This document shows positions 1 to 7,037 of a stretch of 33,069 nt of DNA, piece by piece. The stretch's first letter is position 1; the number at the start of each line of letters is the position of its first letter. Position numbers and translations under genes: made by a program. Source of the stretch: CBDCME01 sp965218865 (lineage in GTDB: Bacteria; Pseudomonadota; Alphaproteobacteria; JAAXGF01). The stretch lies in assembly GCA_965218865.1 (NCBI GenBank), contig CBDCME010000011.1:1-33069 (forward strand), written 5' to 3'. The notes under the pieces are model-generated. The model was not told the DNA's origin, did no database searches, and saw only the letters and a program-made list of their open reading frames with translations.

Positions 1-304
1 GGTCGGAGAGCCTGTAACGCCCGTCTACTGTGGATTCAGTCCACTCGTTGCTGTCAGTACTAAACTCAGGAATCGGTATGAGGTAGCGCTCCGCCAGTCG
101 TGTCACCCGGCGCGACGAAAGCTTGAAAATTTCATCATCGATCAGGTCGCACTCGAACATCAACTCGCCTATTAGTGCATTTTCGCGGTCACGGTCTTTC
201 CGGTCTCGGGCAGCTTTAATCCCCCCCTCATAGTCGGATTCAACGGCACGCTTTTGTTTCTGCAACGTCGTAAGACGAAAGTGAAACCGGGCCGCCTCCA
301 TCAT
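1..304 (-). CDS. Hypothetical protein, N-terminal 101 residues only (runs off the left edge)
   Basis: An open frame on the minus strand starts at ATG 304 and continues without a stop to base 1, so only the first 101 codons are present. A GGAG ribosome-binding site lies 8 bases upstream of this ATG, and a second ATG follows immediately. The translated start (MMEAARFHFRLTTLQKQKRA) leads into a strongly charged stretch rich in Lys, Arg, Asp and Glu, roughly residues 10-45, that could form a coiled coil. The rest is mixed, with no signal peptide or membrane segment. It begins 56 bases after the antitoxin stop and is on the same strand, so it may be the third gene of the toxin-antitoxin transcript. 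I do not recognise the family. Confidence 0.6.
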   Translation of the reverse strand, partial: MMEAARFHFRLTTLQKQKRAVESDYEGGIKAARDRKDRDRENALIGELMFECDLIDDEIFKLSSRRVTRLAERYLIPIPEFSTDSNEWTESTVDGRYRLSD

Positions 305-360
305 CAAGTTATCTCCGCGGAGTTGGTGGTTTTCCTGCCCGGGCAACCACAAAATGTTGA

Positions 361-705
361 TTAGAGTGCCGGTTTCTCAGACGGTTTTAGCGACAGCTCC
401 TTGAGGCCGGACAGGCGCACCGGCGGGCGGTCAGGAAATGTGACAACCAGCTCAAGGGAACCGCCCATGGCTTCGACGTAACCGCGCAAGGTTGAGAGCA
501 ACACATCGCTGCGGCGCTCCAACCGGGAGACGGCGTCCTGGCCGATCTCTAGAATTTCTGCGGTGCGCTTTTGCGTCAGATCGCGGGCCTTGCGCAAATC
601 GCTCAAGGTCATCTCCTCGGCAATGAGTTCGACGGCTCTTGCTTCAACCCGGGCGCGGCGCTCGGGTGAAAGCCCAGCCATAATTTCTGTCAGACTCTTG
701 GTCAT
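361..705 (-). CDS. XRE-family antitoxin of a type II toxin-antitoxin pair (HigA-like)
   Basis: This 114-residue protein has a Cro/C1-type helix-turn-helix at about residues 36-85 (LRKARDLTQKRTAEILEIGQ, then DAVSRLERRSDVLLSTLRGY). It ends in the short basic tail common to antitoxins that follow Gp49/RelE-like toxins. In such systems the antitoxin blocks the toxin and represses the shared promoter. Its ATG overlaps the toxin's TGA stop by four bases (ATGA), and an AGGAGG ribosome-binding site sits inside the end of the toxin gene, indicating translational coupling. Toxin-first order is the HigBA arrangement. Length and motif are normal for the family and nothing looks broken. The assignment to HigA rather than another XRE antitoxin is by gene order and partner type only. 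Confidence 0.85.
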   Translation of the reverse strand: MTKSLTEIMAGLSPERRARVEARAVELIAEEMTLSDLRKARDLTQKRTAEILEIGQDAVSRLERRSDVLLSTLRGYVEAMGGSLELVVTFPDRPPVRLSGLKELSLKPSEKPAL

Positions 706-1073
706 TTTTTTAGTCCTCCTTTTTTCTTCAGCCCCTCAAGGTGCTGCCCAAAGCGTTCATCCGCTTTGGCGATGAGTTGCTTGTAAAATCGCAATTCAGA
801 TTTTCCGGCCTTGTTTCCGGCGACCAGCAAAATGCCTTTTCGCTTCGGGTCGAAGGCATAGGCGGTACGCCAAACCCCGCCATCCGAACTGAATCGCAAT
901 TCCTTCATATTGGCGTGCTGCGAGCCCTCTAGCGTATCCGCGTGAGGCCGTTTGAGATGGGGTCCAAACTCCTCAAGCAATTTGGCCATAGCAAGCAGCT
1001 CGTCCTGTACAGGCTCGGCTAGATTTTGGAACTCGGCCTCAAACGCCTCATGAAACAGGACTTCCCACGCCAT
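702..1073 (-). CDS. RelE/ParE-like toxin (phage Gp49-like / HigB-type)
   Basis: From ATG 1073 this is a 123-residue basic protein. It shows the features of the Gp49-like (DUF891) toxin group: an MKELRF strand near the middle, the AFDPKRKGILLVAGNKAG core, and a closing helix with RFYKQLIAKADERFGQHL. Known members are ribosome-dependent mRNA interferases. An upstream in-frame ATG at 1097 would add eight residues, but that ATG lies between the -35 and -10 elements of the likely promoter, so 1073 is preferred. The message would then be nearly leaderless. The gene overlaps the downstream antitoxin by four bases. It is probably an intact accessory-region stability or defence module, and the cell target has not been shown here. 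Confidence 0.83.
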   Translation of the reverse strand: MAWEVLFHEAFEAEFQNLAEPVQDELLAMAKLLEEFGPHLKRPHADTLEGSQHANMKELRFSSDGGVWRTAYAFDPKRKGILLVAGNKAGKSELRFYKQLIAKADERFGQHLEGLKKKGGLKK

Positions 1074-1078
1074 ACCTA

Positions 1079-1107
1079 AACATGACACAAAAGACATATG
1101 TTGTCAA
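1079..1107 (-). promoter_or_regulatory. Probable promoter and operator of the toxin-antitoxin operon
   Basis: On the minus strand a perfect TTGACA (-35, 1107-1102) is followed after 17 bases by CATGTT (-10-like, 1084-1079). An 8-bp palindrome ACATATGT (1094-1101) sits in the spacer, and TGACA/TGTCA arms (1083-1087, 1102-1106) bracket it, a natural place for the XRE antitoxin to bind and autorepress. Transcription would begin about base 1073, the chosen toxin start. The -10 element is weak. Confidence 0.5.
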
Positions 1108-1169
1108 GATCATACAATCCTACGGATGAAAACCCTTCACATAGCTCCATTGTCCGGATTTCCAGCAGC

Positions 1170-1280
1170 TCACAACTCTGATGCGTAAAGGCCCTCGACC
1201 TCTTCGGGCTGAATCCCGAGATAGCGGCGGGTGATCACTTCGCTTTCATGGCCGAGGGCTTCGCTGATGACCGCCGTAGG
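1170..1280 (-). pseudogene. C-terminal tail of a tyrosine recombinase/integrase
   Basis: Read on the minus strand from about 1280 to the TGA at 1172-1170, the frame gives a stretch containing ISEALGHESEVITRRYLGIQ followed by about 13 residues. This is the typical end of a phage-type integrase: the LGH motif and the catalytic Tyr of the RRYLG box. Only about 36 codons remain. An in-frame TAA lies directly upstream, where the sequence switches to the tail of a serine resolvase. The fragment cannot be active. It marks an old integrated element whose body has been lost. Confidence 0.75.
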
Positions 1281-2308
1281 TTACTGAGCTTAGCCCTGGC
1301 GTCATCAATTTGCTCAAGCTTGAGCGCCTCTGGTCTGTTCAATTTTTTAGGCTCAGTTCGTGAACCGTATGCATGGCTTCGCCATGCGGCCAAGCATGCT
1401 CTCGGGGTCGGTCGGTCGGCGAGTTCGATGAGATGGAACCAGCGCAGGTAACTGTCGAGATACTTGGTGGCGATGCCGCGGTAGCGTCGCAGGAAGCCCT
1501 TGAGTTGGCTATGACGGCTGTTGACCGTCTGGATGTGCAGGGCGCCGCGTACCCGTTCTCCGGCGGAGAGATTGACCGTCTCGTGGCGGATGGCGAGCGC
1601 CGCTGCGGCGGGCGGGTAACAGCGGCTGGCGTCGGAGACGAGCAAGGCATCCGGGGCAATGACCGGTTCCAGCGCCTCCTTCAGGCTATCGGCATTGACG
1701 GTGGGCAGCGTCCTGCTGAGCGTTGCGCCGCCACGGTCGGCGGCGACCAGAACCGGCACTTGCTCACGAGAGATCCCGCGCTTGCCGGCTTTTCCGCCGC
1801 GCCGGCGTGGCTTGCGGTCCAGTTTCCGGTCTCCCTTCCGGCTTTCGAGCACGAAGGTCTCGTCGGCCTCGACGATCCCGCCGAGCCGGTCCGGGGCTTG
1901 CCGGACCGCCTCAAGGAAGCGGTGGCGCCAGCGAAACGCCGTGCTCGGCGCAATGCCGCACCGCCGCGCCGAGGCGCGCACCGTTTCCCCTTGCGCCAGG
2001 GCCTTGCCGAAGGACAGCCAGCGCTCCTTGCGGTGCAGGCCCGAAAGCGGCGTACCGGTCAGCGCGCCGAATGTCTTCCCGCAAGCCTTGCACCGGTAGC
2101 GGCGCAGACCGCGCGCCTTGCCGCGCGAGACCGCCCCGCCGCTGCCGCAATGCGGGCAGCGCCGCGCTTCGTCCACGCCGAGTTCGATCGCCGCCAGCGA
2201 GGCCGCGCCCTCCGGCCGTCCCGACAGGGCCGCCATCACCTCCTCGCGCTGGGCCGGCGTCAGCCCGTCCACATGCGAAAGCCAGTCTCGAAACCGCTCG
2301 TGATCCAT
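1235..2308 (-). CDS. IS1595-family (ISXO2-like) transposase, reading through into the resolvase tail
   Basis: The 357-residue product has an N-terminal zinc ribbon (CPHCG at about residue 52 and CKACGKTFGALTG at about 74), a helix-turn-helix (CGIAPSTAFRWRHRF), and the ISXO2-like catalytic core with acidic residues in VEADETFV and LVSDASRCY, ending in HIQTVNSRHSQLKGFLRRYR. The start ATG at 2308 has GGGGAG seven bases upstream. The reading frame does not stop inside the element. It crosses the inverted repeat and target duplication and adds about 38 residues from the resolvase tail and beyond, so the native C-terminus has been replaced. It otherwise looks complete and may still be active. A related but distinct copy lies at 21.5-22.5 kb. 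Confidence 0.88.
   Translation of the reverse strand: MDHERFRDWLSHVDGLTPAQREEVMAALSGRPEGAASLAAIELGVDEARRCPHCGSGGAVSRGKARGLRRYRCKACGKTFGALTGTPLSGLHRKERWLSFGKALAQGETVRASARRCGIAPSTAFRWRHRFLEAVRQAPDRLGGIVEADETFVLESRKGDRKLDRKPRRRGGKAGKRGISREQVPVLVAADRGGATLSRTLPTVNADSLKEALEPVIAPDALLVSDASRCYPPAAAALAIRHETVNLSAGERVRGALHIQTVNSRHSQLKGFLRRYRGIATKYLDSYLRWFHLIELADRPTPRACLAAWRSHAYGSRTEPKKLNRPEALKLEQIDDARAKLSNLRRSSAKPSAMKAK
1281..1349 (-). pseudogene. C-terminal remnant of the serine resolvase cut by IS1595
   Basis: These bases encode KKLNRPEALKLEQIDDARAK and a few more residues, the linker and start of the C-terminal helix-turn-helix of a Tn3/Hin-type resolvase. When the IS1595 element and one copy of its ATTTTTTA duplication are removed, this joins in frame to the RTKAGLAAAWRRG segment at 2374 onward. 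The resolvase sequence then stops at about 1280, where it abuts the integrase tail in another frame. In the present arrangement it is translated as a fusion to the end of the transposase. Confidence 0.7.
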
Positions 2309-2373
2309 CTCCTCGCTCCCCTAAACAAACCGGGAACATTCTACCACAATGCATACCAAATGCGAACTGAGCC
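1350..2373 (-). mobile_element. IS1595-family insertion sequence, complete ends, 1,024 bp
   Basis: The element is bounded by terminal inverted repeats with identical outer 11 bases (GGCTCAGTTCG at 1350-1360 and its complement ending at 2373) and a matching inner GTATGCAT block. It is flanked by an exact 8-bp target duplication, ATTTTTTA, at 1342-1349 and 2374-2381. Eight-bp AT-rich duplications are usual for IS1595. It carries one transposase gene on the minus strand and lies inside the resolvase pseudogene. Confidence 0.92.
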
Positions 2374-2791
2374 ATTTTTTACCCCGCCTCCAGGCTGCCG
2401 CCAGACCGGCTTTAGTCCGTTCGCTGATCAAATTCCGCTCAAGCTCAGCAAACGCACCGGGCACCTGGTACATGCATTTGCCATTGGCGTTGTGGCGTCG
2501 ATGCCTTCAGTCAGTTCGACAAAATATCCACCCCCTTCCTCTCAAACTCCTCCAGCACGTCAAGGGCGTGTTTGAGCGAGCGAAAGGCGCGGTCCATTTT
2601 CCAGATAATGAACACGTCGCCGGGTTGCAGCGCCGCAATCGCTTCCTCGAAGCCGGCCCGCTGTTCCGCTACACCGGAAACCCCTTGATCTTCAAAATAT
2701 CCGCTCGCACCCGGCTTCCATCAAGGCATCGATCTGAAGCGAAAGCGTTTGCTCATCCGTTGATACGCGCGCGTAACCGATCTTAAGTCAT
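2374..2791 (-). pseudogene. Serine recombinase (resolvase/invertase), frameshifted and interrupted by IS1595
   Basis: On the minus strand from about 2784 the frame reads KIGYARVSTDEQTLSLQIDA, the classic start of the resolvase catalytic domain with the nucleophilic Ser in ARVST. At least three frame changes follow. One extra base precedes EDQGVSG. Another change after ERKGVDILS creates a stop before LTEGIDAT. A third lies before MYQV and AFAELERNLISERTKAGLAA. The IS1595 element then splits the remaining C-terminus. The normal start codon is also lost, since the available ATG at 2791 is followed at once by a stop in frame. Together with the integrase tail this marks the relic of a transposon or genomic island. 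Confidence 0.85.
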
Positions 2792-2873
2792 CGCAACAGC
2801 CCCGTTACGACAAAAAGGAACCCTTTCGGCGATCGACGGCGTCCCGAGTCCGCGTCCTGTCCTTCGCCAAAAA

Positions 2874-3200
2874 TTACAACCAGGCCGTAACATCGACCAG
2901 AAACTTGGAACCTAAGACCATGACCACGACCCATTTGGCGAGGAAAGCCCAAATCGTCGCTCCCTGGTATATTTCCGAGCTGCGCCAAATCGCGATGCAG
3001 GAGACGATCGTATATCCGAACACCATCAGGTCGAAGAAGATCAAGAACGTGTCCAGGGGATTCCCCATATCCCCCTTGTAATCGATGGCATGGACATAGA
3101 TCGCGGGCAGATGCAAGGCGACCCAGGCGAAGACCCCCAACAACCAGAACGTCTTTACGAGAGGGATTTCCCCGCTCACGAATGCGTCGACCCGTCCCAT
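2874..3200 (-). CDS. Small three-helix membrane protein of unknown function
   Basis: From ATG 3200 (GAGG five bases upstream) the product is 108 residues. Hydrophobic segments are visible at about residues 16-37 (FWLLGVFAWVALHLPAIYV), 50-72 (TFLIFFDLMVFGYTIVSCIA) and 83-106 (IWAFLAKWVVVMVLGSKFLV), giving three likely inner-membrane helices and a very short tail. An upstream in-frame ATG at 3344 is rejected: it has no ribosome-binding site and would run through the promoter region of the divergent mlaE-like gene. It is divergently arranged to the lipid transporter operon, 131 bases away. I do not recognise the family and infer no specific role. Confidence 0.65.
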   Translation of the reverse strand: MGRVDAFVSGEIPLVKTFWLLGVFAWVALHLPAIYVHAIDYKGDMGNPLDTFLIFFDLMVFGYTIVSCIAIWRSSEIYQGATIWAFLAKWVVVMVLGSKFLVDVTAWL

Positions 3201-3331
3201 GCCGGCCTCGGTAAGAAAAATCTCGGAGCGGATATTAGCGGTTATCCGGATGCGAAGTCCAAAACGCTGTACATGACTTCCGCGACGTGGCACATCGAAG
3301 GCAAGGGATTCTGTAAAATTATGGGCGGGAG

Positions 3332-4465
3332 ATGGCAACGCCATCCGGAAGCGTGGAGACCTGCGACGGCGACGGTCCCCTTGTCCTTCGGGTCAGCGGC
3401 CATTGGGGCCTCAACGACCTGACCAGGCTGGAACAATCGCTCTTCGGCCATGAGCCACGGACGGGGCGGAGCGTGCGCCTCGAGGTGCACGGATTGGAAT
3501 CGATCGATACCGCCACGGCCTGGGTTCTGGGCCGGGCCCTACGGCGTTTCGAGGGCATGGGATGCCCCGCCGAACTTAGCGGAACCCGCCCGGAACACGC
3601 CGCCCTGATCGAATTGGTCGCCAGCAACGACAAACCTACCGTGTGCCACCCGGCGCCGGAAAATCCCGTCGCCGCCGTCGTAGAGCACGTCGGCAGCGGC
3701 ACCTACGCGACCCTGCGCGAGGTCCACGACGTCATCGCCTTCCTCGGCCTTACAATGGCGACCCTGGGCCGCTGCCTCGTGCAGCCGCGCCGTATTCGCT
3801 GGACCTCCCTGGTCAGCCACATGGAGCAGACCGGGTTGAACGCCCTCCCGATCGTGGGACTGTTGTCGTTTCTGATCGGTATCGTGCTAGCCTTCCAGGG
3901 CACCGATCAGCTCCACCGATTCGGGGCCGAGATATTCGTCGTCAACCTGATCGGCGTCTCGGTATTGCGCGAGCTCGGGATACTGCTCACGGCCATTCTC
4001 GTCGCCGGACGGTCGGGCAGCGCCTACACCGCCCAAATCGGTTCGATGAAAGTCCACGAGGAGATCGACGCCATGCGCACCTTAGGACTCGATCCGATGG
4101 AAGTCCTTGTCGTCCCGCGAATCCTGGCATTGGTTCTGACTTTACCGATGCTGGCCTTTTTCGCCTCCATGGTCGGACTGTTGGGCGGCGGCGTCATGGC
4201 CTGGCTCGAGCTCGACATTCACCCGGTACAGTTCCTCGAACGGCTTTCGGGCGCGGTGACGATATGGACGTTCTGGGCCGGCATGATCAAGGCGCCGGTC
4301 TTCGCCTTTCTCATCGCCATGGTCGGATGTTACGAAGGGTTCCGGGTCTCCGGGAGCGCCGAGAGCGTGGGCCGGTTGACGACCTTGGCGGTGGTCGAAT
4401 CGATATTCCTGGTGATTACCGCCGACGCCTTGTTCTCGGTGTTCTTCTCGTACCTGGGGATCTGA
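3332..4465 (+). CDS. mlaE: MlaE-family lipid ABC transporter permease with N-terminal STAS-like domain
   Basis: This 377-residue protein has two parts. Residues 1 to about 105 resemble a STAS domain (VLRVSGHWGLNDLTRLEQSL, then VHGLESIDTATAWVLGRALR), the domain that MlaB supplies as a separate protein in enterobacteria. Residues from about 120 form the MlaE permease, with about five or six hydrophobic helices and the conserved family region GRSGSAYTAQIGSMKVHEEI followed by DAMRTLGLDPMEVLVVPR. It would transport phospholipid or another hydrophobic molecule between outer and inner membrane with the MlaF-like ATPase and the MCE protein downstream. The start ATG has GGGCGGGAG just upstream. The ATPase gene begins six bases after its stop. 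STAS-permease fusions are known in this family. Confidence 0.92.
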   Translation: MATPSGSVETCDGDGPLVLRVSGHWGLNDLTRLEQSLFGHEPRTGRSVRLEVHGLESIDTATAWVLGRALRRFEGMGCPAELSGTRPEHAALIELVASNDKPTVCHPAPENPVAAVVEHVGSGTYATLREVHDVIAFLGLTMATLGRCLVQPRRIRWTSLVSHMEQTGLNALPIVGLLSFLIGIVLAFQGTDQLHRFGAEIFVVNLIGVSVLRELGILLTAILVAGRSGSAYTAQIGSMKVHEEIDAMRTLGLDPMEVLVVPRILALVLTLPMLAFFASMVGLLGGGVMAWLELDIHPVQFLERLSGAVTIWTFWAGMIKAPVFAFLIAMVGCYEGFRVSGSAESVGRLTTLAVVESIFLVITADALFSVFFSYLGI

Positions 4466-4471
4466 GCGGCC

Positions 4472-5239
4472 ATGAACGATCCCACCCCGGTCATCCGCGT
4501 TCGCGGCCTCGAAAATCGCTTCGGCGAACAGGTGGTTCACGAGAACTTCGATCTCGACGTTTTCCGGGGCGAGGTGCTCGGGGTCGTCGGTGGTTCGGGA
4601 ACCGGCAAATCGGTGCTGCTGCGGACGATCGTCGGATTGCGCCGGCCCAGCCAGGGCGTTATCGAGGTCCTCGGCCAGGAAGTCACCAGTCTCGATCCCG
4701 CCGAGCGCCGAGCGCTCGAGGCGCGTTGGGGCGTGCTTTTTCAGGATGGCGCCCTGTTCAGTTCGCTCACGGTGGCGGAAAACATCGAGGTTCCGTTGAT
4801 CGAGCACACGCGTCTGCCCATGGAGACGATCGACGCGCTCTCCGCGGTCAAGATCGGATTGGTCGGATTGGCCCCGGAAACGGGCGCCAAGTACCCGTCC
4901 GAATTGTCCGGCGGCATGCGCAAGCGGGCCGGCTTGGCCCGGGCCCTGGCGTTGGATCCGGAAATCGTCTTTCTCGACGAGCTGACGGCGGGACTGGATC
5001 CGATCGGCGCCGACGCCTTCGATCGCCTGATAAGGAGACTGCAACAGAACCTCGGTCTCACGGTGTTCATGGTAACCCACGATCTGGACAGCCTGTGGAC
5101 AATCTGCGACCGTATAGCCGTCCTGGGGGAAAAACGCGTCCTGGCCGTGGGCGGGATGGAAACGATGCTTCGGCACGATCACCCCTGGATACGCGAATAC
5201 TTCCACGGACCGCGCGCCCGGGCCGCGAAGGCATCTTGA
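4472..5239 (+). CDS. mlaF: MlaF-family ABC transporter ATP-binding protein
   Basis: The 255-residue ATPase has all expected motifs: Walker A GGSGTGKS (residues 40-47), the Q-loop LFQDGALF (Gln91), the signature LSGGM (145-149), Walker B IVFLDE (165-170), the D-loop AGLDP and the switch His in THDLDS. It energises the MlaE-type permease encoded immediately upstream. One small departure is DELTAGLDP, with Leu where most ABC ATPases have Pro after the catalytic Glu. The C-terminal segment, with YFHGPRARAA, is typical of MlaF. It lies six bases after the permease gene and ten bases before the MCE gene, clearly one operon. It appears intact. Confidence 0.94.
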   Translation: MNDPTPVIRVRGLENRFGEQVVHENFDLDVFRGEVLGVVGGSGTGKSVLLRTIVGLRRPSQGVIEVLGQEVTSLDPAERRALEARWGVLFQDGALFSSLTVAENIEVPLIEHTRLPMETIDALSAVKIGLVGLAPETGAKYPSELSGGMRKRAGLARALALDPEIVFLDELTAGLDPIGADAFDRLIRRLQQNLGLTVFMVTHDLDSLWTICDRIAVLGEKRVLAVGGMETMLRHDHPWIREYFHGPRARAAKAS

Positions 5240-5249
5240 TCGGAGTACC

Positions 5250-6320
5250 ATGGAAACCAGGGCCAATCATTTCGCCGTCGGTATTTTCGTTCTGCTCGCC
5301 ATCGCCAGCGCCTCCGGCTTCGTCGTCTGGTTGGCGAAATCCGACATCGAAAAAGCCTACGCATTTTATCTGATCGATTTCGACGGCTCCGTAACCGGGT
5401 TGAGCAAGGCCAGCGCCGTACGTTACCTCGGCGTCGCCGTCGGCGACGTCATCGACGTCCGCATCAACCCGGATAACACGGAGCAGGTCCGGGTCACGAT
5501 CAAGGTCGACGGGAGGACCCCGATCAAGACCGATTTTGTGGCCTCCCTGGAACTCCAAGGCATCACTGGCCTCCGCTACGTCCAAATCACGGGCGGCGAT
5601 CGTAACAGCCCGGCGCTGGAACCGCGGCCGGGGAAAGAATTCGCGGTGATTCAGTCCATGCCCTCGAAGCTGGAGGCCTTGTTTCAGGATGTGCCCACCC
5701 TGGTCGCCCGCCTGGCTCATCTCGTCGAGGCCGCGAGCCGATTGTTGACGCCGGATAATATCGCCGCGTTGATACGGATCATAGAAGGCCTCGACACCTT
5801 AACCGGCTCCGTCGTCACACACGCCGACAGTATCGGAGGCATCGTCAACGACGCCCGCGCGACCCTCGCGGAGGCCAGACAGACGGCCGAAAGAATTCAC
5901 CGTTTGAGCGCTGACATGAGTGGCCGTTTCGGGGCCCTCGCCGACAACGCCGGGGAAGCCCTCGAGGCGACGACGGGCACCTTCGAAACGACATCCGAAA
6001 CCTTGACGACGGCGCAATCCGCCCTCGACAGCGTCGGCGCCTCGAGCGACGCGCTCCTGGCCGAAATAGAGACCACTCTCGGCGACGTTCGCCAGACAAC
6101 CGTTTCGATCGGCAAGGTCGCTACGGAGCTCGAACGCGTGATCGCGGAAAACCGGGTCCCGATCCACGACTTCACGGCGGACGGTCTGTATGAGTTCACG
6201 CGCTTTCTCGTCGAAACACGCGCCCTTGTCGCCAGCGTGACGGTGATTTCCAGGGAACTGGGATCGGATCTGGCGCGTTTTCTCTTCGGTGACTCCGAGA
6301 CGGGCTATCAACCGAAATGA
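5250..6320 (+). CDS. mlaD: MCE-family (MlaD-like) lipid-binding protein
   Basis: A 356-residue protein anchored by one N-terminal helix (about residues 9-28, VGIFVLLAIASASGFVVWLA). It then carries an MCE domain at about residues 38-115 (YLIDFDGSVTGLSKASAVRY; ITGLRYVQITGG). The long C-terminal part, residues 160-330, is Ala/Thr/Ser/Glu-rich and helical, with heptad-like stretches that would form a periplasmic coiled-coil needle. MCE proteins form hexameric rings that shuttle lipids across the periplasm. It is longer than E. coli MlaD (about 180 residues), nearer to the single-MCE proteins with extended helices found in alphaproteobacteria. Its final codons overlap the lipoprotein start by four bases (ATGA). 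Confidence 0.92.
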   Translation: METRANHFAVGIFVLLAIASASGFVVWLAKSDIEKAYAFYLIDFDGSVTGLSKASAVRYLGVAVGDVIDVRINPDNTEQVRVTIKVDGRTPIKTDFVASLELQGITGLRYVQITGGDRNSPALEPRPGKEFAVIQSMPSKLEALFQDVPTLVARLAHLVEAASRLLTPDNIAALIRIIEGLDTLTGSVVTHADSIGGIVNDARATLAEARQTAERIHRLSADMSGRFGALADNAGEALEATTGTFETTSETLTTAQSALDSVGASSDALLAEIETTLGDVRQTTVSIGKVATELERVIAENRVPIHDFTADGLYEFTRFLVETRALVASVTVISRELGSDLARFLFGDSETGYQPK

Positions 6321-6964
6321 ATGCGGGAGTCGAGGCCCCACTTCGCGTCGCGCCTTGGTGGGTTTGCGCGCTCACGGTACTCGGCGTCATCGGCGTGGGG
6401 GCCTGTTCGCCGCTCCCTGGCTCGTTGCCGCCGCCGCAGTTGTTCACCCTCACTCCTAAGAGCACCTTTCCCGCTGATCTTGCAAAGGTGGACTCGCAGC
6501 TCCTGGTCGAGATTCCCATCGCCGGCGAAAGTCTCAATTCCGACCGCATCGCCCTGCAGAAGAATCCCCTCACCCTCGATTATTACGCCAACGCCCGCTG
6601 GACCGAGCGGGCGCCGATCATGCTCCAACGCTTGTTGGTGGAATCGTTCGAGAACACGAACCGGATCGTCTCCGTGGGCCGCCAAGCCATCGACCTCAGG
6701 GCCGATTACGTTCTCAAAACGGAACTGCGCGAGTTTCAGGCGATTATCGCCGCCGACGGCGTGCCCTCGGCTCACGTCCGTCTCATCGCGAGGCTGGTAA
6801 AGATGCCCGAGCGCAGGATCATCGCCTATAAATCCGTTGAAGTCGAGATTACGGCCCAGCGGCGCGAAATCGAAGCGGTCGTCGAGGCCTTCGACGAGGC
6901 CGTGGGAAAGGTGCTGAAGAAGGTCGCCGTCTGGACCCTGCGCACGTTGTCGGCGCAATCCTAG
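6317..6964 (+). CDS. ABC-type transport auxiliary lipoprotein (PqiC/YmbA-like)
   Basis: The 215-residue protein begins with a charged N-terminus and hydrophobic helix ending in the lipobox-like VIGVGAC, so Cys30 is the likely lipidated residue after signal peptidase II cleavage. The mature part starts SPLPGSLPPPQLFTLTPKS, the typical opening of the PF03886 family, and continues with a conserved region around DYYANARWTERAPIMLQRLL. Such lipoproteins sit in the outer membrane and dock the MCE protein of Pqi/Mla-type systems. The start overlaps the MCE gene stop, giving translational coupling. It is the last gene of the operon: the next start is 73 bases downstream, without overlap. It looks complete. 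Confidence 0.88.
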   Translation: MNAGVEAPLRVAPWWVCALTVLGVIGVGACSPLPGSLPPPQLFTLTPKSTFPADLAKVDSQLLVEIPIAGESLNSDRIALQKNPLTLDYYANARWTERAPIMLQRLLVESFENTNRIVSVGRQAIDLRADYVLKTELREFQAIIAADGVPSAHVRLIARLVKMPERRIIAYKSVEVEITAQRREIEAVVEAFDEAVGKVLKKVAVWTLRTLSAQS

Positions 6965-7037
6965 CCGCGTGGCGCTATCGCTCGAAGTCCTGGGATGAGA
7001 CGTCGCCGATGCTGCGATTAGTCCGCCGAGCCCGCCG

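Noticed and set aside
1373..2575. A 400-codon plus-strand frame across the first IS1595 element
   Set aside because: It is antisense to the transposase and crosses both element borders, so it cannot be an ancestral gene.
3643..5373. Long Arg/Pro-rich frames overlapping the mlaE and mlaF genes on both strands
   Set aside because: Their composition is that of shifted GC-rich coding sequence. The MlaE and MlaF frames have complete family motifs and tight operon spacing.
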